From Phoronis australis (taxonomy: Eukaryota > Phoronida > Phoronidae): a stretch of 64,000 nucleotides of DNA. The stretch covers positions 1,050,194-1,114,193 of the forward strand of contig NMRA01000023.1 of the NCBI GenBank assembly GCA_002633005.1, written 5' to 3'. Below the pieces are notes generated by a model, which saw only the letters and a program-made list of their open reading frames with translations, did no database searches and was not told where the DNA came from. Below are positions 25,128 to 35,700 of this stretch, piece by piece (the first letter of the stretch is position 1; every line of letters begins with the position of its first letter). The position numbers were made by a program, and so were the translations under genes.

Positions 25128-27180
25128 CAACTAGGAAATAGCGATTTGTTGATTATTTAAAACATTGACCTACATGTACCAAGGATTTTTGCCAAAGTAG
25201 ATAAAAGCATTCATAGGTCGGAAGCATGGAGAAAATACTTTCTCCATGAGCAGTTCCACCAATCCCTGGACATGGATTTCTGTACTGCTGTAATGTTAGT
25301 ACCAAGTAGACCTTTAGAAATCGACCATTATCCCATAGGCCGTGTCATATGCTCTGGTTAGACACCGAAATAAATCCATTAACTTTACCAGACATCTGGT
25401 GCGCCGTGTGCGTACATTCAAATGGGCGGGTGGGAGCGTGACGTGAATTGCTTAAACAATATTTGCTTTCATTTTGAAAACTCACACGTAAGTTTTACAA
25501 TGTTGGCGCATCTTTACTGTGTAGGAGACTCATGGGCCAGAAAGCGAGCATATAAAGTGCTTATGGAAATAAGACACAAACATTTTGCTTCAGGGAGTGT
25601 TATACATGTACATTATCCTGAATAAATGAAATGCTATAACAAAAATAGCAAAAAATCTAGGGAACAGGAAACAAGTTCATATAATGAAACGTGGTTTATC
25701 ATTAGGTTCTGTAGTTGTGCTTTGTTCCAAACTTGCTATATCAATGTAACGGTGAATTCCGTTAATCCTTCATTTCGAGTTAGGCAAGAACACCCGAGTC
25801 CTGCCAACACTACTGCTTTATTGCACTCCTCAACCAGAACGCCAACACGCAGCCGGCCACAAACCACGTAAAACTGTGGTAATTTTCCTAACAATTGCCA
25901 ACATAATCCGTATATTTACATATAAACGGAGTATGAGTTACAACAACCAGGGGTAGGGGTCAACCACTTCAATGTTAATGTTGAAAGAGAAAATTAATCA
26001 TACACCATGACGCAAAATCTTATCTTTTGCAAAAAATCCGAACATGTGACTTAAATTTGACAACAAAAGAGTGCTTTGTTTTTAATACAAAAGAAAATAG
26101 TCACTTTTTCTTAATCATGATTTCCTGCTTCGGGGAGTTATTTTTAATCATTAGTTTTCGTTGTTCTTTGGATATTGGATTTCTACCAAGTTTTGTTCCC
26201 ACTTATTTCCCTCCAAATATATCCTAGGTTGAATTTTCATTTTACATCACATGCCCTCAGGAAGATAAAAGTTATTTTGGGGGCATAAACCAGTTCGACG
26301 TCGCCAACCTACCTCCTTCCTATCGCCACCGCCCCCCGTTCTCTGGATGTCACCATATTTGTACCGACCCTCCGCCTCACNGGGGGGGGGGTACCTGAGA
26401 TGCAGCCATCAGGATTTGAGTAGCCGTGAACCAACAAAGTTCAACGGATAGTAAGAATAGGTCTAGAGCCAGCGCACTGACGGGTAGCTGGGTTCCAACA
26501 GTGGATTCAATGAACTAGAGCTAGTCGCTGGTCAGCGCAGCTGTGATTCACCTGAGACAGGCAGCTTAGCTTGTACCTATTCCTCTGCGCTGGCTTTAAA
26601 GTCAAGATTCCTTTTATTGTGATCAAGTTTCGGGAAAATTCATTTTGTCATGGCCATTCTTTGAAGGAAATTTTTGGAAAAGTGAGGTCCCGAAGTCCCT
26701 GATATGAGTGTCTTTGCAGCCGTTTCAAAATCGGTCGATGAAACACATCCGGTAGGCCTAGTCCACTTTCTTGTGGCTGGGGGAAATGATACTGAGTGTG
26801 TCCCAAAAATGTACACACTTCAACGCTTGGAGTTCAAATTCAGCTCCCGTGGATTACGGATATTCTGCGCAGAACCACTTCATAGTTGCACCTTATTTTT
26901 GCCGTGGTGCGTCAGTCATCACGTGCTCTGTGTGTGTAGTACGCACAGTTATGGAAAGCAAATGATTCGGTTTTGGAGAAAATTCGTTGCGCAATACTAT
27001 TGAAAACTAACAACATCAAGGAAGTGCAATGAGAACCTTTCCCAGTTGATGAGCAATAAATTTAATTTTGTTTATTTAAGTGCTTAAACTTCTTCGATCT
27101 ACGGTTTGTGAAATTAAACCCCCCTAATCTATTTCCTAAGTCAATGAACAGTTTATAATCATTTGAATTGTGAGAAATTT

Positions 27181-27515
27181 TTAGGACATTTGTAGAGCTG
27201 TCCGACATTCATTAATATCTTTGAGTCTTCTTTCAGATAGACGAATCAAATCGTTTAGTGTACTTTTGTATTTGGAGATCTGATGGTAGATCGAAGTTTT
27301 CCAATGATTGCTTGCAACTAAGTTCGTTGAAGCATAGTCATTTCTTACTAGATTAGCTTCTAATTGTAAAAAAATCATCAGCCAATCAGCTCGTTTTCGT
27401 AAATACATCAACATGTAATTCAGAAACCAACAACCGAATACATGAGCAATACGTTTAACTTGATTTAATGACTTAATTCCTTTTTGATCCCATGTTAGTG
27501 AGTTTAAACTACAAA
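27181..27515 (-). CDS. Candidate ORF with a decayed tandem copy beside it
   Basis: A minus-strand frame is open for about 110 codons upstream of TAA at 27181-27183. It reads QKGIKSLNQVKRIAHVF and later ISKYKSTLNDLIRLSERRLK, a basic helical protein. The in-frame ATG is at 27414; an acceptor-like TTGTAG or ACAAG near 27510-27520 would make the longer part an exon. The segment around 27560-27800 is clearly homologous (shared TTAGCTTCTAATTG and CAGAAACCAAC words) but has several stops. The function is unknown, and it may be a fragment of a mobile element. Confidence 0.35.
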
Positions 27516-27559
27516 TCTTGTACCGAAGTTAAAAAGCAATGCATTTATTCAGTAATTTT

Positions 27560-27800
27560 TTGGGAATTGTCCAAATTTCACCAATGTCTGAGAGTTATTT
27601 TAGATAGGCAAGAAGCGTGCAAGTACACTTTACTATTTAGGGATCTGATTATAGAGATTTTTCCATATTGAGGCTTCAACTCAAGTCACTGAAACATCAT
27701 CATTTCTTAAAATATTAGCTTCTAATTGCCAAAATCATTTATTAACCTGTTGGTTTTCGTAGATACACAAACACGCAAATCAGAAACCAACGAATTGTTT
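27560..27800 (-). pseudogene. Decayed copy of the ORF at 27181-27515
   Basis: It aligns over roughly 240 bases to the neighbouring ORF region in the same orientation. In the homologous frame it carries multiple TAA/TGA stops, including TAATAA early on. It is either a relic of a tandem duplication or two insertions of one repeat. Confidence 0.45.
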
Positions 27801-28558
27801 ATCAAAACGGAATGTACATGTAAGCAATTTCCGCAGGCATGATCGCAGATATTTTTACGGGTAACCCGGGGAACATGGGAGATGGGCATTCATGTTAAAG
27901 TGTATTTTTGCTCATTTCCGAGGTACGTATAACGGTTCACGAGTTTAACTTGAACTCAAAAAAAAAACGCTGAAATATTTGTTGATTATGGCGAGTTTTT
28001 TGTACACGGTCATCACAAATCGTAGCCTCCAGTCTTTTCGACATTTGTGAATTCATTACAAACAGTTCCTAGTAACGACTTTCAAAAGTTCTTGTGATAC
28101 TATTGGAAAAATATAACATTATTTATAACTAACCGTCGAAAATAGCCTTTTTTGTAATTCACAAATACTGATTTTCACGTTCTTCAAAGTTCAAACTTTT
28201 TGATGGAGGTCAATCCTATTGTATTTTTTACATTTTTGGTCGTTTGAGTCGAATGTTTTGATATTGCTGTGCTGTGCATGGTTGCTTTAGGTTTTTGATA
28301 AATTTGGAATCTCAACTCCTCGTGAGTACTTGGCAGTGCGCGATTTACATGTACATGTATAGAGGGATACCCGAACCGCCCCATTGATAGGGGGTCCCGT
28401 CTGAAATGGGACATCTAAGATGAAAGGCTACGCATCATTAAGCTTGGAAAAGAGCGACAGTTCATTCCATTGTCGGGTGACCTTGCAAGAAGTGACTTTT
28501 CTCAGCATGAAAGCCGGTTGTACGATTTCACAAAAAGCAGAGATAATCGATTCCAGCA

Positions 28559-28623
28559 TTGGGCCCTCTCTTCGTGAGCGGCCCCTTAAGAATTTACCAA
28601 TCAAAGCACGAAGAGGGTGGCCA
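28559..28623. repeat. Inverted repeat (hairpin) with CCTCTCTTCGTG arms
   Basis: GGGCCCTCTCTTCGTG is followed after a spacer of about 27 bases by CACGAAGAGGGTGGCC, its near-perfect reverse complement. No run of T follows and no gene abuts it, so a terminator role is not suggested. Confidence 0.6.
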
Positions 28624-29758
28624 CTTGAATGTCATCAATGGTCCTCTTCAAAAGCTGGGCCCCTAAATATGAAAAGATGTATATGGTCAAAAGTCAGAAA
28701 ATTTGCAGCAATTGATGTTATCTGCCAGACCATCAATTTTTTTCAAGTGATGCAGTTTTGTGACAGAAAAACACGAAAAATAGAGCGACAGTTGTCTTTG
28801 TTATCCTTAAAAATCCAGTGATTCAATATGCTCCGCAAAAGCTTCGCTTTACGAATTTTCTCGATTTTTCGAAATACATATATGAATGATGAAGTGCGCG
28901 TTTTCAACTGCGTTTAGACGACCTACATGTATGCAGAAACAACAATGTCCTGGCCAGAGCCCTCCAAATGTAAAACGTGCACCGATATTGAGTTGTTAAG
29001 TGTTCTCTTGAATTTTCTCTGTTATCGTATTCGTAGTCTTTCTTTTCTCGACTGTGGCTGGCCCCAAGCCTATGTCGGTTCCCCCGGTTTAACCCTCAGT
29101 CACGCAAATTTTGGGGGCACGGGCCCTCCCAGGCCTCTAGCTTCCCACGGCCCTGTTCCTTATCCCACCGTGTTACATTCTGACAACGCATGGACACGGG
29201 TGTACGAAATTCCAAGCCTGTCAGTTGTTAACGCGCGCGGGTTTTATTCGCTCGTGCGTTAATCTAGGCCACGGGTGCATCAAATAACACGTTAAGAAAA
29301 TTGCTTTGCAGGTGTGTGTAACGTGTCGCATGCCCGTTGTAGTTATGGTAGTTTCTCCGGTTCTAAACAGTTCAGTTTTGTGACTTTTTAGACTGAGGTT
29401 GTGTTATGTTTTACAGTGCTCTTGTGCTTTGCTTTGTCACTTATATACATGTCTCGCCAGTATTGGCCCAAAATCTGTCACAACGAGACTGAACTACATG
29501 TAACATAAAGCCGCACTTGAAATGACTGGATGTATGAATTCTAAGTACATCCCTGTTAGATTTGTGTTTATCAGGGTACGAGTTTCTTGTAACTGAATTA
29601 CGTATTGTTTGAGTTGACCTCAAGACCAAGTTTTTTCTGCAGTTTGCTATTGGATGGTTGACTATAAACGCATGTACATGCACAATGATTTATTGTTGTT
29701 TTATTTCTACAGGTCAGTAATCACAACACGGAAACATTTTCTGAAACCCATTCAGGGC

Positions 29759-32700
29759 ATGATGTCTCCTGTTGAGGAACCCGCCGACCATATGTTAGCA
29801 AAAAACTTAGTAGAAATTCGCGAAAAAGCCAAGGAATGGGGACTGTCGGACAGCGATATCGATATATGCATAGAAAAGATACTCCAGGAATGGAAAGACG
29901 AAGAGAGGAGCCCTATTAAGAAGTTTTTGGTTAAAATCTGCAAGTGGTTTGCGGTTTTTGTCCTGGCTTTAGGTTTGTTGACTGTGGCAGACGATTCGAT
30001 CAATAATGGGAAGGTGCTAACTGCTGTGGTGTTGAAGGTGACGCAGTATACTGCCCAATTCGATCACCCTATGTTTCGATTATGGAGAAGTTTGTGGTTA
30101 CCGTTGAACATATCAACAGGTAAGAACTTGCTAGAGCGAAGCTTAAGTATCGACTGCTACGGGGAATATTTCATGCTAGGGCTTAGGTTCATAGTTTATG
30201 TATAATTACGTACACCGGTATATACACCTGGAAAATTCTATTTTGCCACCAAGTTAATTCATTCCACCGCAGTGAAGCTATTTCTGCACTCGGTCGTGAG
30301 CTTCCAATTCACCACTTGGCGTGTTTCCACCAATCTCTGTATCGGATTTACCACATTTCGGGCAGTAATTCTCTGACCGCCAACGGTACGGTTGGATGGC
30401 GCTCAACTTTTCTGAGCCTCCGCGGTTGAGGGTAGACGAAAATATCGCTGACAATTCAGTAGGTGGTAGAAAAGTTAGCCAGAAATTCATTATGACAGGC
30501 TAGTGAAATGAATATAGGCATAATGACGCATGCTGATTTCTGAGTAGACAACTTGTTCGTTTACACTAGGCATTCTTGATAAAAAGTTCTATGAAGCGTT
30601 TCGTCTTTTTCACAAGAGGTCTGTTAAAACGCAAACAACGTACAGATTGTTACATGTATGAGTACTAATCTAGTGAAAATAACACGCAGCTACAACCTAT
30701 TTACTGCACCTTGATTGTGGCGATAAACTGCACAGACTGCTTTTCTTTCGTTTAGCTTACTACGACGAAAATTGTGTGATTTACAACCCTGCCTATACCT
30801 ATAAGATGCCCTATTGTTCGTGTGTCAAGTACAAAGCCGTAAGAGATGCGACCCGTTATAACCGCGTGGTGAGATGGAAAAATCAGTACCGTCCTTTCAC
30901 AATACAGGTATTAATTAAGGTTTTTTGTAAACAAGAGAATTTAAGCATTATTCTTGTTTGCAAAAGAAGCGTAATTTTTTTACTTTATGGAGACACTGCA
31001 CTATGCACTTTAGGTAGCCTTCTCTCGGGTTCGCAGCTGGAACGGATTTTTTTTCAACTGTGGTGTTGTTAGAAGGGTAACAGCTTATTTGATAACCTTA
31101 TATTTTTGTCATATAGGTAAGGTAAAACTTTAATTGTTAATCATACACAATGCTTTTCTAAGCAATAGCCTGTGTTTCTTTGTTAGTTGCTATCAATGAT
31201 CAAGGGATTGGTGTATTTCATGTATTGCGTGAATAGTTCAAACCTGTACTGCTTAACACGTGTCACTATATGTAAATTAGCTACTGTCCAATGCTGTTTT
31301 CTCAATCAGCTAAATACACCGATTTGGAAGCTTGATTGGGGTGAATTCAGCCATTGGGTGCGCCTGCACGTTTTGTGAGTACGTGTTTGTATACTTTCAT
31401 TTTTGTGTTCATAGAACGCTGAGCAACCGGAAGTTACTTTGGAAGACCTCAAGGAAACATTTCAAAAACACGATGGTCTCTTGGAAGTGGGAACTGTTCT
31501 CTTTGATTCAAACAACGATAACGTAGCGGCCGTTAGAGATATGTTTTCCGAAGAGGGTTCCCAAGTTATGGTAACAGATGAACAGATTCATGTTACGTGG
31601 TAAGAAGGCTTGTTCCTTTGACTAACTCGGTCATTTCTGTCCATTACCAGCATTACTGCGTCATTTTATCTTCACTTGAGAATGAAACAAGTATGTTTCG
31701 AAATATCGTGTGTCTTTTAATTATTTCGCTAGGTCAGTTATTGTATCTATATCACTTTCTGCTTGAGTTTGTCTCAAATTGTTCTTTACACCAGTGATGA
31801 TGCTTGGTCTTGCAACGAAATTCAATGAGTTCGTTATTTCTCGTGACCAAGCTCGGCGAAAAAACTGACACGCCATAACATGTCAACTTATAACGCCTGG
31901 ATTATGTTTCATCAAAGTGACTGACAATTACGTTCCCACTTCACTAACATTTGCTGAAAAAGTAAAATATGAACGCATGACAGTCTAGAATTAAAAATAG
32001 AAATAAGCTTAGTACATTCTCATGGACTTAACACTTTTGCTCAATGACACCGTGGTCGATAAGGATGCAATGGCGCTGCTTCGGAGAGCAGACTTGCCTA
32101 AAAAGAAAGGTGACTCGAAAATATTTCTGCGATGCTCTTACGTTATTATCATTAAGTATGTATACATATGCATCGAGCCACGTACTTGTCTACTTTTCTT
32201 AACAAATTGCATCTCTTGTTTTTTTGTTATAGGGAGACCAGAAGAATACTCGCCTCCACGGTGTGGCGCCAGTTGTTCCTGCGTCCGAAATTTGTCTCAA
32301 ACACTTCGGAAGTCTCCGTTGAAAAATATTTGTTCTTAGACGGTCCTCAGACGACATTTGCTATGGTAAGTTTTTTATTCTGTTCGCAAAGGTGCGCGTT
32401 AACTTTGTCATTAAAATGATGTTACATCCCGTTTTAAATAGCAAATGCTAAATAATTAAATGTTGAAAAATTGTCAGCAACTCTTATCGAACTTAAAAAA
32501 ATTTTAAAAATTGGAAAAAGTTCGAAAACTCGTTACCAAGTCTGCCAGTTCGACGAGCGCTGGCCTAATTCTTTGGGAGTTAACGCGGCTCACACTGTCT
32601 CCCGTCGTTAAAGAAATCAATTATTCAATACAGATTACAGGGACTTTGCTCTTTGAAATTTCTCTAATCTTAATCCTAAATCTTATGAGAAATTGTTTCA

Positions 32701-35700
32701 GTCTTTTTCAGGGAAGAACTGATAAGTCGTTAATGCTCGAAAACTTAGCCGGAGCACAAAACGATCACTTAACCGAACCTGACCTTGAACAATAACGAAC
32801 CGTAAGATCTTCCAATTCACAGGAACCTCTCTAGTCTGAGTAGACCAAATAAAACAGCAACAGGCCCAAATCAAAAATTGTTTTTGACGGAAGGTGGGCT
32901 GATTGCTGCTTAGTCGACGATCAACTGTTAGATGCGACTGTTTGTACCACAGGATCTGTTTTTTTACTCCAGGTGAAGTGTGTTAAGTTTAAGCATTATT
33001 TAGCTAACTAGCTAAATAATGCTTGAACTTTCCCGGGAAGTGTTAAATGTAGAGAAACGGGTTGCAGGCTCATTTTGGAATGAAAACACCAAAACACTGA
33101 GAATTTTGTATTCTTTTAAAAGTTGTCGGTTTCCCGATTGAACACATTTCGTCAGGACTATATGAACTCGCGCGGGTACATCGAAGGCTACGACTATAAC
33201 GCAACACTCCTGCATGCAAAAAAATAAAGCGCTACAGAAGTTGTGAGGTCAATGAAAATGAAGTGACGTCGTACAGAAGGCCCCATTTTACGACAAAGAA
33301 CAAACGCAATTAAGGAAAGAAAAAACGAGGCATGTGAGAATTTGATGAGACTGAACGTCAAAGCACGTGTAACTTTATTTTGCTAGTGGAAATACTGCAA
33401 CCTTTTGTTTCAATGATTTTTGCAGCCAAATTTTATTCAGCGGGCTGCGTCAAGCGTCTCCAACTCTTACTATATTCAGTCGCACGGACGGCGTCTGTTG
33501 ACGTTGACGCCAGTACCCAGTTGCCAAGAACAATGCAGCGAGCTGACGGTTGTGATGAATACCACAAATATATGTAAGTTTTTAAAGGTAGATTCACACC
33601 TCCAACAAAAATACGAAAGTTTTGATAGACATGAAAGAACTTAATGCAAAGATTCTTATTGCTGCCGAAGATTAAACCAACTTGATAATTACTCTCGCCA
33701 TTATTGATACTGTCATGATGCACAGTTCAGTCAGACGGCCAAAACTTGATCAGACGTCTAAATTAATGTTTATTGGATGTTAGAAGCAAACAACACATTC
33801 TCACAGTTATCTGCTAATGTCACTGGTCACTGTTTGGGGAGGGGGGGCGGGGGGTGCCAAGCTTAACATTGAGAACTACTGTACGCTGTAACAAACTTAT
33901 TAATGTTTTAAGTTGTGACTGTTCTCTTTATACTTGGAGAATCTCCCTGTACATGTACACATGATACTTGTGTACCTCAAATAATCTCCTGTTGCTGATG
34001 ACACCTCAAGCCCTCAACCCCAAGCGATTTGTACACTAATTTGGCCATAAAAGGTTACGATGATAAAAAGGGCTAGTGTTTTCACAACGCCAAAGGCTTT
34101 GATTGGCTGGTCACAACATTTCACATGTTCTGAAAATTCGTGTAATAGTTTACATAGAAGAAAGAAAGTGAAGATTAAATCCAACCACAAAATCCGTACA
34201 TAGGTCATCCCGTTATAGGCAAACTAATGCGTTTTTTTTGGAAACGCTGGAACACGACCCCAAATGTATCACCATGGCCTTTTATTCAAATTTAAGGACA
34301 CATCATTTCTTCTGATATGAGACCAGTCCCAGTTCCTATTTCTCTTGTTTACTGACAATCCACCATGATCTTTACTAATTGAATTAATACAGTGTTGACT
34401 GGCTAAACCATTCCATGAAAATATTGAATTTAAAAAAATAATAACAAAGCAAACCAGCACGAAGTGTCGTAAAGTTTAAAATGACGAAGGTTGTCTTTTA
34501 GTCGAAATAATTTGTTTCCAAAGAAAATGTTTAATTGGCCTACTGGTCTTCAGTTCGAGTGTAAACCCATAACGACTTGGTCTTATTGCTGGTAATTTAT
34601 GGTATGTTTATTGTAGACCACCAAAACTGGCATGATCAGTTTTCTTGAGTGAACTCGTACCTGTAGGACAGACAGATATCGAATCATCAGAACATAACAT
34701 TCACCTAGCCGTTTTTACAAAATTTCTATTTTCGATGCGGTACATTGGGAATTTGTAAGCCAGTGATGTTATTCACAATAGAGTTACATGTAATCGTGGC
34801 GCTTCCACATGGGGGTGCACCATAGGGGCCTGGGGCTACAGCCCTCCACTTAGTTCAGTGCTGCGCCGCCCACGTACCTGAAAGTGAAATTATGCGCAAG
34901 GACAACGTAATTGCCAAGTCCAGAAAAACGATGTACTGATTACTGATTTATAATTTACAAGTTCTTGGATGAAGTACTAATTACTTGGATGTTGTTTAAG
35001 AACAGTGGAAGACAGTTAAGTGCTTGAAAAAGACAGTTCTACAAAATGAATAGTTTGGGCAGATGAAAAAAACTGTTTCATACCAAATTTTACCATTTCT
35101 CGAACTTTGAGCCAATGTGAACATGAGCTAAAAACTATTTGTACTTTTTCATGAAAGAAAATGAAAATGGCTGATATATCTCCTACCTAAACTACATATG
35201 CAATGAAGTCAGAACTGTACCAGCAACTTTCCTGTAGTAGATGGCGCTAGTAATTGTAACGTGAACTTCAGTCGAACTTCTTTTTATAACAGAATAAAAA
35301 TATCTTTAAAAGGATGAAAGGTTTGCTTCAAAAAAAAAAAAAAAAAACTAATTCAAATAACCACAGGAGTGTATCCACAGAAAAAAACTTTGTACGTTCT
35401 ACAGCAGTGCCACCGATCATACCCGGAATGCGTGTAATGGCAACACGCAGGCATGGCAACCCTCCACTGGATTTTTAAAGTTATGCTGCTGGTACTGGTG
35501 GTAATTATGGCAAACCTTTGATCATGCCANTGCTTGAAAAAGACAGTTCTACAAAATGAATATTTTGGGCAGATGAAAAAAACTGTTTCATACCAAATTT
35601 TACCATTTCTCGAACTTTGAGCCAATGTGAACATGAGCTAAAAACTATTTGTACTTGTTCATGAAAGAAATATGAAAATGGCTGATATATCTCCTACCTA

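Larger units (their letters stand above)
25128..29758. other. Intergenic region between astacin and the C6orf89-like gene
   Basis: No supported gene in 4.6 kb. It contains a single N at 26381 before a G run (probably a contig join), a weak inverted pair (GAGCCAGCGCA near 26466, TGCGCTGGCTTT near 26587), and the duplicated ORF region at 27.2-27.8 kb. A hairpin near 28.56 kb is listed separately. The ORFs at 28420-28821 and 28927-29262 show no exon signals or motifs. Confidence 0.45.

Noticed and set aside
26466-26596. Possible MITE with GAGCCAGCGCA terminal repeats
   Set aside because: Only about 10-12 bases are inverted, the positions relative to AATAGG differ at the two ends, and no target-site duplication is visible.
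28420-28821. 133-codon plus-strand ORF
   Set aside because: Composition is unremarkable, no splice sites or motifs are seen, and part of it is an inverted repeat. It is likely chance.
32022-32109. Possible extra exon of the C6orf89-like gene (reads MDLTLLLNDTVVDKD, then a donor-like AAAG|GTGACT)
   Set aside because: It cannot be inserted between the flanking exons in any phase without a stop, and the homologous protein needs no sequence there. The flanking exons join perfectly without it.
33120-33170. Hammerhead-like order CTGACGA...GAAA on the minus strand
   Set aside because: The bases between the two core blocks cannot form stem II, and no stem I is present.
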